64,000 nucleotides of DNA from an uncultured Prevotellaceae bacterium (GCA_947165505.1 CAMVAT010000009.1:34968-98967); one strand, 5' to 3'; shown: positions 16,539 through 26,385, counted from the first letter of the stretch. Numbers and translations: made by a program. The notes: a model not told the origin generated them from the sequence alone.

Positions 16539-19500
16539 TTACTTCACCGTTACTTTCTTGCCGTTGACGATATAGACACCGCGCTGTGTGGGACGGCTGC
16601 CCAGGCGCTGTCCATAGATATTGTACCACACCGCGTTATTGTCGGTCACATCCACCGGGGTTGCTCCGGCAGCCATGCCCTCGATGTCGTCGATGGCGGT
16701 AGTCGCCTGTTCATTGGCATCCGCAAAGAAGAAGGAGAACATCCGCGCGGCACGTGGCGCATTGTCGGACAGCACGCTGGCCGTGGGCAGCTGCAGGTAG
16801 GCGGAGTTGGCGCGCAGCCAGATGTCCCAGCCCGAATACACACGGTAGAACTTCTCCTCGCCCGAGATGGTGGCCGAGAGATTGGTGCCGTTCAACTTCT
16901 TGTAGTTATAGGTGAGCACGTAGTTGGTCATGTCGGTGGCTTGGTCGGAATCGCTCCAATAACCTGCAAGTTTGCCATTACCATTGTTCCATCCCGTGAT
17001 GGTATAGGTCTTACCGTTTTGCGGGGTAAGGTCTTCGGTCTGGTTCCATCTGTAGTCCCATGACACCGTACCATTCGGATTCATCCTTGCGAAGATAACC
17101 ATCGATTTCAAGCCTGTGAACATACCGTTGGATTCAGGAATCCATGTGCCGTCTTGGTCAGTGCTCCATGTATAAGCATACCAGACCGCACCATCGCCAT
17201 CAAAACCGTTATAGACGAGCCTCACGTAGTTGTCGGTGTTAGTATAAGGCACCTGTTTCTCTGACTGGACGGGGACCAGGAACTGATCGTTCACAGCCTT
17301 GTCAGCAGCTGCCACATATTTATTATTGTTGCCATCAGCCGTATCGTGCATATCGGGCACGAAGAGGTGGAAGCCCTTGCCATTGTTGAACACGTTGAAT
17401 GTGAGGTCATCACCTTCGCCCACGCGGCGGATGACACAACCTGTGTAGGCTTTCATCACATAGTTAGCATCAGAACTGCCCACATCGGTCAGCGTCAGGG
17501 TCAGGTTCTCATAGTTGGGGTCGCTCACGATATAGGTCTTAAAGTCCTGGCCGGTGAAGTACGGCAGCAGTTTGGCATCGATGTCGTGGTTGCGGCTCTC
17601 CGAGGCATAGCCCTTGATGTTGACCTTCTTCTCGTCGGTGGCCACGGAGATTTTCTTCACTACAAGACCATTGATCCAGAGTGTGACATCCGTTTGCTGC
17701 GATGGAGCAGGCACGACATAGATGACATCACCCGTGCCGTCGTTGACTGCAATCTCACGGCCATTGGTGGTTACCTCATCGGTAATAAACGAACGGCGGT
17801 CAGTATCATATTTATACTGATAGTTGACGATGATAAACTGAGCATCCAGTTTATGCGCACGTACATAAACTACACCATTGGTAGGCACAGATGGTACAGT
17901 GACACTCCAACACCACCAAGATACCCCTGTCGGTTGGTCAAAATGCAGACCGTCGGTATCCATCGTAAGTGCACCATTACAAGATTTATCATAGTTAATC
18001 GGCGCGAAAGCCAAATACTGCGTCTCTGGAATGATATCTTTACCGCACCACAACTGGCTGCCGCCACAATAAAGGAAACTATGAGCTTTGTCTGGACTGA
18101 GACGAACACCATAATTCTCCCAAAGGTTGCGCTTGGCAGGCTTATAATCATTAAAGGTAAAACCTGTCTCCACATTATTGGCACTCATATTATAATAGTC
18201 TTCCCTCGACATCCGATTATCACCGTTGATATAGGGTCGCACGTCCGTAAAATCCCAAGTATAAGGATAAGAGTGCTCCTGCATATAGCCCACGGCCATG
18301 GTGCGCCACGCATAGTCGGTACAATAGACACCGTCATGCGTATAACATTCTATCCTCATACGGAAAGTACCAAACTCGCCCACATTCGACGTATATCTAA
18401 ACTTGATATTATCACCTTGATTGACGAAACTTTCCTGGGTACAGGTGACCGTGCCCGTGGTGCTGACCGTGTTGTCACCGATTTTGCACCGCTCCCCTTT
18501 ACCATAGAAGTGCAGGTTATAAATGGCCGACTGACCAGTAGTTGCCCCTTCACGATTGAGCAGCCCATAAGAGGTGCCTTCTATTTCGTTCTCCGTCTGC
18601 ATGGCATACGAGTCATACACCTCAACTGTGAGGAGCATCAGATATTCCCCGTCTTTCACAGAGATGGTAAAGTCTTGGTTCTTGTCGGCAGGTTGGAAAT
18701 GATACTCTCCATGATAAGCCCAAGTTTTTCCGCTTTTTATCCACTGACATCCACCTATTTTATAATCACCTGTGATGCTCTTTCCCATTGCATCTTTGCC
18801 ATTGGTGACCGTCAGAGCCATATTATTGCCAAAGCGATCCATCTTGATACGGATTTTAGGATAGGTCATGCCTGAGAAATAAGATGCGGGAATGGTGAAG
18901 GACGCACCCCGCTTGAAACAGATGAAACGGCCACGGTCGGCAGTGGTGCCATCGGGGTCGTTACCACCGAAAGTTCCATTCGGAGCATAAAAACGCAGTC
19001 CGGCAGCCTCCGCCACAGCGGTACTACCATCAACATTGTCCAATGCACTATTATATTTGTGATAAACCTGCGACTCGGAGTTGGTACTCATGTGTGTCTC
19101 ATTAGAATCCCAATTACCACTAATAAGGTTATAATGCGAAGTATTAAAATCCCAGCGTTTGCCGCTTTCTGTTTCCGCCAGATGGTAACGAATGGTGTAG
19201 GAGCAGGTATATTCCTGTCCGTTAAAATTGGGATTAGTGGCAGTCACTTTGACGGTTCCCTGCGAACCAGTGAAATAGACATGGGAATTATTCAATGTGA
19301 ATAACTTACCAACGCCATCTTCACTAATGTATTCGCCACAGCCAACGGGTATTTCTAAATCACCAGTTACTTGCGCATACCATTGGAAGTCATTCTCTTG
19401 TGCCCACTCCAAAGACATCACCCTACCATCGTCGTTCCAATAGATATTCTGTTGGAAATGCTTCATTCCATTGACGTTTTCAGGCTCCTCGCCTGCCTTA

Positions 19501-19595
19501 AATTCCACGATTTCATTGGGGAAGAATGTATATGCCCCAAATACATCAGTGGTAAGTGCCAGCAAACAGAGCACGAGAAATAAACACCTTTTCAT
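16539..19595 (-). CDS. large secreted protein of unknown function, 1018 residues
   Basis: Signal peptide (MKRCLFLVLCLLALTTDVFG) and a long beta-rich chain with no enzyme motif that I recognise. Residues about 640-780 and 880-965 are nearly identical to the C-terminal part of the giant protein at 20332. Between these blocks is an extra stretch (about 787-880) with WYAYTW and YRWNQTEDLT, which resembles starch-binding-type modules of Bacteroidetes amylases. The chain ends YNIYGQRLG ... YIVNGKKVTVK, a tail also found on the GH5 enzyme and reminiscent of the last strands of type IX secretion sorting domains. The full sorting domain was not recognised. A promoter of the xylan set lies 66 bp upstream, so a role in polysaccharide use is inferred. 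Confidence 0.75.
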   Translation of the reverse strand: MKRCLFLVLCLLALTTDVFGAYTFFPNEIVEFKAGEEPENVNGMKHFQQNIYWNDDGRVMSLEWAQENDFQWYAQVTGDLEIPVGCGEYISEDGVGKLFTLNNSHVYFTGSQGTVKVTATNPNFNGQEYTCSYTIRYHLAETESGKRWDFNTSHYNLISGNWDSNETHMSTNSESQVYHKYNSALDNVDGSTAVAEAAGLRFYAPNGTFGGNDPDGTTADRGRFICFKRGASFTIPASYFSGMTYPKIRIKMDRFGNNMALTVTNGKDAMGKSITGDYKIGGCQWIKSGKTWAYHGEYHFQPADKNQDFTISVKDGEYLMLLTVEVYDSYAMQTENEIEGTSYGLLNREGATTGQSAIYNLHFYGKGERCKIGDNTVSTTGTVTCTQESFVNQGDNIKFRYTSNVGEFGTFRMRIECYTHDGVYCTDYAWRTMAVGYMQEHSYPYTWDFTDVRPYINGDNRMSREDYYNMSANNVETGFTFNDYKPAKRNLWENYGVRLSPDKAHSFLYCGGSQLWCGKDIIPETQYLAFAPINYDKSCNGALTMDTDGLHFDQPTGVSWWCWSVTVPSVPTNGVVYVRAHKLDAQFIIVNYQYKYDTDRRSFITDEVTTNGREIAVNDGTGDVIYVVPAPSQQTDVTLWINGLVVKKISVATDEKKVNIKGYASESRNHDIDAKLLPYFTGQDFKTYIVSDPNYENLTLTLTDVGSSDANYVMKAYTGCVIRRVGEGDDLTFNVFNNGKGFHLFVPDMHDTADGNNNKYVAAADKAVNDQFLVPVQSEKQVPYTNTDNYVRLVYNGFDGDGAVWYAYTWSTDQDGTWIPESNGMFTGLKSMVIFARMNPNGTVSWDYRWNQTEDLTPQNGKTYTITGWNNGNGKLAGYWSDSDQATDMTNYVLTYNYKKLNGTNLSATISGEEKFYRVYSGWDIWLRANSAYLQLPTASVLSDNAPRAARMFSFFFADANEQATTAIDDIEGMAAGATPVDVTDNNAVWYNIYGQRLGSRPTQRGVYIVNGKKVTVK

Positions 19596-19660
19596 TTCGC
19601 TTTTGCCTTTTCGTTAATTTTTATTGAGTTTGATTGATTTGTCGGTGAAATTGGCGGGTG

Positions 19661-19728
19661 CAAAGGTAATATCTTTTAACAATAAGTGAATTTGCGATAT
19701 GTAACGGAAACATGACTATTCGTTACAA
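19661..19728 (-). promoter_or_regulatory. promoter of the 1018-residue protein gene
   Basis: Minus-strand TACCTTTG at 19661-19668. GTAACGG (19701-19707) and GTTACAA (19722-19728) are 21 bp apart, and the nearer begins 33 bp from the box. The nearer half-site is the weaker match. No -33 TTG is present. Confidence 0.65.
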
Positions 19729-19763
19729 GGTAAAACGCGCGAACAATGCCTTCATAAAAATGT

Positions 19764-19797
19764 AAAAAAAGTTGGGGCAGACAAATGCCTGCCCCAA
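19764..19797 (-). terminator. intrinsic terminator after the second acidic peptide gene
   Basis: TTGGGGCAG (19772-19780) pairs perfectly with CTGCCCCAA (19789-19797). On the minus strand the hairpin is followed by TTTTTTT (19764-19770). It closes the unit that begins with the giant protein at 26274. Confidence 0.8.
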
Positions 19798-19841
19798 TAC
19801 GATTTTTTGCATTGGCTCACCGATAGGTAAGGGCTCAGGCC

Positions 19842-20075
19842 CTACCACAAATAGCCGATACGGCCCCATTCTTCGTCGGGCGATACGGTTTCTTCCTCTT
19901 CGTCGAACGACCAGGCATTGGCATCGCCGTAGTAGTGATCGTCGCCGTCTTCGCCCGTGCCCGGCGTGCCGCCGGCCACGGTCGATTGGGGTCCTATCTC
20001 GATGCTGTCGAGCACAGAGGAGAGCAGGCGCACGTGCACTGTCTCGGTCTGAGGTTGGATATATTCCTTTCTCAT
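19842..20075 (-). CDS. short acidic peptide, paralogue of 16057-16284
   Basis: 77 residues: MRKEYIQPQTETV, a Gly-rich centre with VAGGTPGTGEDG, GDANAWSFDEEE, a variable acidic run and the C-terminus GRIGYLW. No domain, signal peptide or membrane segment is seen. The giant protein gene ends 256 bp upstream on the same strand and a strong terminator follows 45 bp after the stop, so the two are probably one transcript. A double-glycine leader of a processed peptide is conceivable from the VAGG motif. No peptidase-transporter is encoded in the window and I do not favour that reading. Confidence 0.7.
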   Translation of the reverse strand: MRKEYIQPQTETVHVRLLSSVLDSIEIGPQSTVAGGTPGTGEDGDDHYYGDANAWSFDEEEETVSPDEEWGRIGYLW

Positions 20076-20102
20076 TTTTAATATTCTAAAAAATTGTTTA
20101 TG

Positions 20103-20182
20103 TCTGCGATGCTACGCGAATGATTATTTTTATCTGCGACGCTACACGAATGATTACTCTTATCTGCGACGCTACACGAATA
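20103..20182. repeat. three direct repeats, second copy of the 16312 set
   Basis: Units begin at 20103, 20133 and 20163 (period 30) with the core TCTGCGACGCTACACGAA. The whole spacer from here to the giant protein stop is close to identical to 16312-16538, so the spacer was duplicated together with the gene pair. Confidence 0.8.
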
Positions 20183-20257
20183 CGCATGAATGAAACACGA
20201 ATGATTCATCAATGATATCTTGTGTGATTTGCTTGCGGCAGCCCCCATTTTCAGAGT

Positions 20258-20324
20258 AACCACTCCCCTCCCTGCAAGGGAGGGGACGGGGGTGGGTCTG
20301 CTTGGGGAGGGGACGGGGGTGAGG
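20258..20324. repeat. GC-rich palindromic intergenic element, second copy
   Basis: CCCCTCCCT (20265-20273) pairs with AGGGAGGGG (20277-20285), followed by GGTGGGTCT and a further GGGGAGGGG block. It matches 16465-16531 almost base for base. Confidence 0.75.
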
Positions 20325-20331
20325 CTTTCAA

Positions 20332-23300
20332 TTACTTCACCACGACTTTCTTGCCGTTGACGATATAGGCGCCGCGCTGTGCGGGAGTATCGCCCATGCG
20401 CTGACCTTGGAGGTTGTAGTAGCTGCCCTCGGCAGCCTCGCCGTCGGCCGCCACATCGCTGATGCCCGTCACCTCGGATGGCATAGACACGAGCGGCATA
20501 CCCTTGCATTGCTGAGTGGTGCACCAGCCATCGACCACCGCCACCTGATAGTTGTCGAGGTCGAAGCCCTCAGCGATGTTGACGGTGATGCGTGCCACCT
20601 CGCCGTCGGTGCCGGCAAAGGTGTAGAGGCCGTGGTCGTCGCCATTCGTTGTGCTGCAGAGCACCTTGAGCATGCTGTTGCCCTGCTGTTGTGCGGCAAA
20701 GAAGTTGGTGCGCTGCGCCGTGGTGCGTACATTGCTCAACTGCGCCAGCACGCCCTCATCGCCTGTGGCGACGGTGACGCCCTCGGGCAAGAGGAGGGTG
20801 AACTCATATCCCACCATGGGCTGTGCATTCTTGACTCTGACGGACAGCACCTGCTGCGAGCCCGGCACGGCATCGGTGAGGGGCTGCACATACACCACAT
20901 GGTCGGCAGCAGAGAATCCGTCGCCCATGGAAGCCCTGCGCGGAGCCTGGGCGGGCGTGGTGTCTGGTGCTGGGATGTCCAGGATAATATTGGCTATGCC
21001 GAGGAAGTCGGTCACATTGACCTTGGCATCGTTGTTGATGTCAGCCCCCTTGGTGTAGAACACCGATGGCGAGCATCCGAGGATGTTAGAGGCCACAGAG
21101 GTAAAGTCTGTCACATTCACCATTTCATCGTAGTTGACATCGCCCGGTGTCACCTTGTTGACCGTACGGAAGGAGAACATACGTGCCGAGCGGGCAGCAT
21201 TGGCAGGCAACACGCTGGCCGTGGGCAGCTGCAGGTAGGCGGAGTTGGCGCGCAGCCAGATGTCCCAGCCCGAATACACGCGGTAGAACTTCTCCTCGCC
21301 CGAGATGGTGGCCGAGAGGTTGGTGCCGTTCAACTTCTTATAATTATAGGTAAGCACGTAGTTAGTCATGTCTGTGCCGTTGGTACAGGGCACTTGCATC
21401 TCTCTCGCCACGGGCACCATGAAGCGGTCGTTCATCGCCTTGTCTGCATCAGAGACAAATTTACCAGTCTTGTCGTGCATGTCAGGCACGAAGAGGTGGA
21501 AGCCGTTACCGTCGCCGAAGGTGTTGAACGCCAGGTCGTCGCCCTCGCCCAAGCGGCGGATGACACAACCCGTATTGGCAGGCAGCACATAGTTGCCGTC
21601 AGAACTACCCACATCGGTGAGCGTCAGTGTCAGATTCTCATAGTCGGGGTCGCTCACGATATAGGTCTTGAAGTTCTGGCCGGTGAAGTAAGGCAGCAGT
21701 TTGGCATCGATGTCGTGGTCGCGGCTCTCCGAGGCATAGCCCTTGATGTTCACCTTCTTCGGGTCTGTAGATACCGACAGTTTCTTGAGCAGGAAACCGC
21801 CCAGAGTGAGAGTGAGATGTCTCTTCGCTCCGTTGTTCTTGACGGCTAAGACATACTCATCATCAGCCTGGATGAGATCGCCGTCGTTGACGACGGTGGC
21901 ATTGCCTGCGCCCTTGAACTGGTAGGCCACATACGTATCAGCGTCGGGGGTTGCCGCCATTCTCAGATATACAGCCGCATTGGCAGGTACGTTCGGAACG
22001 ACCAGTTTATGCGCCCAACACTCCGCGCCGTTGAGTTCCATTCCCTCATGATGTATTCTCCATTGCCCGCTGTTGGTATTGTCGTCATCGGTATTGAACC
22101 ACTGGTCGGGATTGTTGTCATCGGTATAGAACCACAGTCCTTGCGTTTCAGGCACCACATCACCATCAGCCCACAACTGGTTGCCGTCAATCTCTGCGGC
22201 TGTTTCAAAGATGTTATCACTTGGCATCTGCGTCTCGTCATCCTGTTTTTGGCTGTTCAGGCGCAAGACATAAGTGTTGTCTTCAGCATCCTCTGACGTC
22301 TGCCAGAGCGAGAGGTCTCTTGCCGTGTTATGATAAGATTGCTGCCACTGTTCGTCCGTCATCGTGTTGAAGGCGGGTTTCTGGAGTCCTAAGGCATCCT
22401 CGGCATCAAACCGATCTGTGTTAGAGCCAAACCCGGTCATATCCATGAAGTCCCACGTATAGGGATACGTCATCGTCTGCTGATAGGCCACGGTCACGTT
22501 ATGGTCGGCGTAGTCGGCCACGTACTTCATATTCTTCTCCATGTCCTTGGCACGCATGCGGAAGGTACCGATATCACCCGCCGAGTGGGCGTAGGTGAAC
22601 GTGTTGAAAGCAGCATCCTTAGGATCGGTCACGGTGCTGGTGGTGAGTGCCGGGGTGTTCTTGTACTTGCCTGTCTGGGCTATCACCTCGTTGGTCTGCT
22701 GTGTTCCGTCGGCAGCCAGCCTCTGGTCCTTGCCGAAGTATTTGAGTGTCCAGGTACTGGGTTCGCCCACTTCGGTTTGTGCGTCAGGGACTGCATCGTT
22801 GGGGTCTGGCTCCGTGCTCCACAGCAGGAACTTGTCGTCGGCCGTCTTGCCGACAATGTCGTTGGTGATGATGCGGTCGCCACGGTATATCTGCACGCTG
22901 TAGATCTTGCAGAGTGAGCCTTCCTTCATCTCGAAGACCATGTCGGCCGGTCCACCCTGTCCGTCGCCCTTTGCGAAGAAGTGATAGCATCCGTGGTAGT
23001 AAGGATCGCTGCCGCCCATCCACTGTGAGCCGCCCACCACATAGTCGTCGGTGGGGAGGATCTCGTTGTGCAGGGCATCGTAGGCATTTCTGATGCTGAA
23101 CTTAGCCTGCGCCAACAGGTTGAGCTCGCCGATGCCCATGTGTATGATCACGCGGTCGTCTTTCATCAGCCAGGGGATACGGAACTTACCGCCCTCCATC
23201 ACGCAGATGAAGCGGTCGGGGTCGGTCGTCTCCGCGGAAGAATGAGCCACCTCCTTGCCGTACTCGTCGAAGATGCCGCTCTGTCCGGAGCTCGTCTGCA

Positions 23301-26274
23301 AGACCATGCCCTCCGAGTCCCAAATCATATCGGCGTTGTCGCCCTCCATATCATATTTGTTGACGAATACCGGGTCATACAACTGGCCGTTGTTCACCAG
23401 GTTGAAGTTGAACATCCAGTCTGAACGGATCTGTTCGAACTCATCTTTATAGTCAATCTCCTCGCGAAGCAGCGAGCGATACTTATCCCCGTCTTTGGCG
23501 TCGTTCTTAGGCATGCGCTCCATCACGTCGGCTGCACTGCTGTATGAGCTGAGGTTCTCGCCAAAATAATTGTTGAAATAATGTCCTAAATCCTTCTCGA
23601 CGGCATAGCCGCTTTCTGTGTTAGAGAATACTTTGGAATACGTTCCTTGTGCTGAGGCTTCCGACGAATTGTAAGTCTCATTCTCCCAAGTCAGCCCTTG
23701 CAACGATGTGGTAGAGAAATCCCAGACATGCCCTCTGGGCGCACCGGCCTTGTCGTACTGCTCATCGGCGCTATAGGCGATGGTGAGGGTATAGAGAGGT
23801 TCTGACTTGTCGCTAGGATTACCGATCTTGATGAGGATGGTGCCGCCCGGGTTTTCGCGATTAGCAAACACGATATTGTCTATCATGAGTTTCCCATCCA
23901 TATCATTAGGTCTTTCTCTCCAGATATAGGGATGGCACGACACGATATTGCCCGACATCTTCTTGACCGTGATCTTTGCCCCGTTATAGCCCTTCACATT
24001 GGCCAGTTCGTATTCATACTTACCCTGATTCGTGGGGTCGTCGGGATTGGGCACTCCATGTTTATCCGCATCACTGTTTTTATAAACAGCCGCAGTACCG
24101 TTGGGCACCCACTTAGCCAATGGGAATATCGACCGCTCGGGGGTGAAGTCAACCCACAGCAGTTCGGCTACGCCGCAGGCCCGGGTCTGGTTGGGATTAA
24201 ACTCTATCGGCCGCCATTCAATATTATTCCCATAAGTGCTTGGTACACTCTGATTGGGTTGCTGGCCATGTAGATAGGCTCCATTATCACTAGAGTTATA
24301 GAAAGCGTCGTCGCTATTCCATGCGCCATATAAATAATAGGTATAGCCAGCCTGCAGGTTGATTTCTTTCGTGGTGTAGTAGTCGCCGTTTTTCACCTCG
24401 TTCAGCAGTTCGAACACCGGGGCGGGATTGGGATTGTCTTTCGTGGGCGCAGGTATCGTCACCAGATAGTACGGGCACTTCACATCCAGTGTCTGCTCGT
24501 TGGGTCTGTCAAACAGCTCCGTCCACCCCGGGTTGGAATAGACAGCGTCGCCGGCATAGTCCCAACGGTAGTAGTTCATGCTGTTGGCTTTGAATTTCAG
24601 TTTCATCTTGCCGCTCTCCTCGGGCTTGAACACGTAGTAGGTGCCTGTCTGCGGGAGCCGGGCGGTGGAGGCGCTGTAATTCGTGCCGGGCACCAAGTCG
24701 AACTTGGGGATATAGTGGCTGCCGTCGTCGCTCTTGGTGACACCGGGAATCTTGTAGCCATCCACGGCATTGACGTACGACACGTAGCCATCGACGGAAT
24801 GCTTGGGGTCGTTCTCTTTCTTCGATGCCACCACGAGGGCATGCTGACTGGGGTCGTCGTTGCCGATATGTATCTCCAATCCGCCCGGCATGATATGCTC
24901 TTTCGCTTGCAATTCGCCGGAGATATTGAAATGGGCCGTGTAACGATAGTCTTGCTGGTCGTAATCATCGACCATCATGGCCTGGTGGTCGCTGTAGATC
25001 TTAATCTTCACCAGACGGTTGACCGGACCGTTCTTGATGCCGAAGTCCAGATGACCGTTTTCGGCTATCACGTAGGTCTTGGTGTAATACAGCTGATACT
25101 CATCGGGCACGTTGTTCTGTGCAATGCCGTAATCAGGCGATATGTTTCCCTCGTTTCGCTGCCAGTCTATCTGCACAGGCATGCCTCCGGCGATGAACTG
25201 GTCTTCATTCTCATTATATACACCATCGTTCCATTTGTCGGCAAAGGCAGCGCAGCCCGCATAGGTGGAACTATTCCCCGCGCTGGAGAAGACCAGGTCT
25301 TCAGGACCTCCCATGTAGGAGACGAGCACACGGTCGCCCACACGCAGGTTACACACGCTGAAGTTGCTCCATACACCGTTTGTATTGTCTGTAGGGGGCC
25401 GCAGGCCGAAATTGAAACGCCACGACGCATCCGTCTGTTCAACGGCTATCCTGTTGTTGGCCGTAATCTTCGAGGCGTCGAACGTGATGTATCGGGCTTC
25501 TTTCCCGTTCAATTTGAATCCTGCACCATTGTTCGTGTTAAACTGGGTGTCGTTGCTGGGTTGTGCGTTGTTGTTATTGCCTTTGTAGGTGAACTCATCG
25601 TACATGTCGTATTCCTCATAGCCGGGATCATAGTCGAAAGCAGGGTCTTTCACTTCTTTGTAAACCCGGATGCCTATGTAGCGGATGCCTGGATAATTGC
25701 CGCTTTCATTGGTCAGTCTTAACGCCAGCACACCATCGTTATTGGTGACGGTAAGGCTTTGCGACCGGTCGGCATTCTGCGGAAGTTGTATCCCGCTTGT
25801 TCCGGCATCGCCTGCACTGGTATTACTTGACATCAGGTAGCATCGAGTGTTACTGGCCAACTGGATGGTCACCTGGTCGTTGACACCCAGATGGTGGATA
25901 TAGACATAGCGCTCGCTCCCGTCGGTGGCGTCGAACTGCAAGTATGAAGGGTCATTCTCCCTTCCTCCGTCATGACCGATATTAAACCGGTTGGTATTAT
26001 TTACAGACAGGCGGTATTCGTTGTTGTACAGGGTATTGGCCTGCGACACGAACCAAGTGCGTTTCGTGCCTCCATTCTCCGACTGACTGATTGACCGAAG
26101 ATAGTTGCCAGCCCACTCCATTTGGACACGTTCGCCAAACTGATCACTGTAGCTAACCCTATAGCCAGAGAAGTCGATGTTATCATCGACGTACGTATAG
26201 GCCTGCGTCTGCGCGTGTACACCCATTTCCAACAGGCACATCAAAATAGCAAATGTTAATAGCCTAGTTTTCAT
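20332..26274 (-). CDS. giant secreted protein with dockerin-like and cohesin-like modules
   Basis: About 1980 residues. The start is placed at MKTRLLTFAILMCLL (26274), which gives a clean signal peptide (to about VHAQ) and a 45-nt leader; ten upstream codons are in frame but lie too close to the promoter. The body is repetitive and beta-rich. Residues about 1495-1690 match the 1018-residue paralogue. About 1709-1767 holds two dockerin-like loops (DVNYDEMVNVTDF and DINNDAKVNVTDF). About 1789-1910 resembles a cohesin-type beta-sandwich (LSVRVKNAQPMVGYEFTLLL). The tail is YNLQGQRMG ... YIVNGKKVVVK. The family is unknown to me. Its promoter shares the xylan half-sites, so a role in surface binding or assembly during xylan use is inferred. 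Confidence 0.75.
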   Translation of the reverse strand: MKTRLLTFAILMCLLEMGVHAQTQAYTYVDDNIDFSGYRVSYSDQFGERVQMEWAGNYLRSISQSENGGTKRTWFVSQANTLYNNEYRLSVNNTNRFNIGHDGGRENDPSYLQFDATDGSERYVYIHHLGVNDQVTIQLASNTRCYLMSSNTSAGDAGTSGIQLPQNADRSQSLTVTNNDGVLALRLTNESGNYPGIRYIGIRVYKEVKDPAFDYDPGYEEYDMYDEFTYKGNNNNAQPSNDTQFNTNNGAGFKLNGKEARYITFDASKITANNRIAVEQTDASWRFNFGLRPPTDNTNGVWSNFSVCNLRVGDRVLVSYMGGPEDLVFSSAGNSSTYAGCAAFADKWNDGVYNENEDQFIAGGMPVQIDWQRNEGNISPDYGIAQNNVPDEYQLYYTKTYVIAENGHLDFGIKNGPVNRLVKIKIYSDHQAMMVDDYDQQDYRYTAHFNISGELQAKEHIMPGGLEIHIGNDDPSQHALVVASKKENDPKHSVDGYVSYVNAVDGYKIPGVTKSDDGSHYIPKFDLVPGTNYSASTARLPQTGTYYVFKPEESGKMKLKFKANSMNYYRWDYAGDAVYSNPGWTELFDRPNEQTLDVKCPYYLVTIPAPTKDNPNPAPVFELLNEVKNGDYYTTKEINLQAGYTYYLYGAWNSDDAFYNSSDNGAYLHGQQPNQSVPSTYGNNIEWRPIEFNPNQTRACGVAELLWVDFTPERSIFPLAKWVPNGTAAVYKNSDADKHGVPNPDDPTNQGKYEYELANVKGYNGAKITVKKMSGNIVSCHPYIWRERPNDMDGKLMIDNIVFANRENPGGTILIKIGNPSDKSEPLYTLTIAYSADEQYDKAGAPRGHVWDFSTTSLQGLTWENETYNSSEASAQGTYSKVFSNTESGYAVEKDLGHYFNNYFGENLSSYSSAADVMERMPKNDAKDGDKYRSLLREEIDYKDEFEQIRSDWMFNFNLVNNGQLYDPVFVNKYDMEGDNADMIWDSEGMVLQTSSGQSGIFDEYGKEVAHSSAETTDPDRFICVMEGGKFRIPWLMKDDRVIIHMGIGELNLLAQAKFSIRNAYDALHNEILPTDDYVVGGSQWMGGSDPYYHGCYHFFAKGDGQGGPADMVFEMKEGSLCKIYSVQIYRGDRIITNDIVGKTADDKFLLWSTEPDPNDAVPDAQTEVGEPSTWTLKYFGKDQRLAADGTQQTNEVIAQTGKYKNTPALTTSTVTDPKDAAFNTFTYAHSAGDIGTFRMRAKDMEKNMKYVADYADHNVTVAYQQTMTYPYTWDFMDMTGFGSNTDRFDAEDALGLQKPAFNTMTDEQWQQSYHNTARDLSLWQTSEDAEDNTYVLRLNSQKQDDETQMPSDNIFETAAEIDGNQLWADGDVVPETQGLWFYTDDNNPDQWFNTDDDNTNSGQWRIHHEGMELNGAECWAHKLVVPNVPANAAVYLRMAATPDADTYVAYQFKGAGNATVVNDGDLIQADDEYVLAVKNNGAKRHLTLTLGGFLLKKLSVSTDPKKVNIKGYASESRDHDIDAKLLPYFTGQNFKTYIVSDPDYENLTLTLTDVGSSDGNYVLPANTGCVIRRLGEGDDLAFNTFGDGNGFHLFVPDMHDKTGKFVSDADKAMNDRFMVPVAREMQVPCTNGTDMTNYVLTYNYKKLNGTNLSATISGEEKFYRVYSGWDIWLRANSAYLQLPTASVLPANAARSARMFSFRTVNKVTPGDVNYDEMVNVTDFTSVASNILGCSPSVFYTKGADINNDAKVNVTDFLGIANIILDIPAPDTTPAQAPRRASMGDGFSAADHVVYVQPLTDAVPGSQQVLSVRVKNAQPMVGYEFTLLLPEGVTVATGDEGVLAQLSNVRTTAQRTNFFAAQQQGNSMLKVLCSTTNGDDHGLYTFAGTDGEVARITVNIAEGFDLDNYQVAVVDGWCTTQQCKGMPLVSMPSEVTGISDVAADGEAAEGSYYNLQGQRMGDTPAQRGAYIVNGKKVVVK

Positions 26275-26318
26275 TACTTGAATTTTTAAAGATTGATACC
26301 ACACTTATTTATCGACGG

Positions 26319-26385
26319 CAAAGTTACCACATTATATAATATATATAGCGACGATATGTTACGAAGACTTAGCATGTAGTTACAC
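26319..26385 (-). promoter_or_regulatory. promoter of the giant dockerin-like protein gene
   Basis: Minus-strand TAACTTTG at 26319-26326. GTTACGA (26358-26364) and GTTACAC (26379-26385) are 21 bp apart, and the nearer begins 32 bp from the box. The spacer AGACTTAGCATGTA resembles the spacer at xusA. No -33 TTG is present. Confidence 0.75.

Noticed and set aside
19842..20075. RiPP or bacteriocin precursor
   Set aside because: A VAGG motif exists, but no peptidase-transporter, modifying enzyme or immunity gene is seen in the window, and the acidic C-terminus is unlike known cores.
20078..20524. 148-codon ORF with HSCSVADK-like repeats
   Set aside because: It overlaps the end of the giant protein gene in another frame, and its repeats are the translated intergenic direct repeats.
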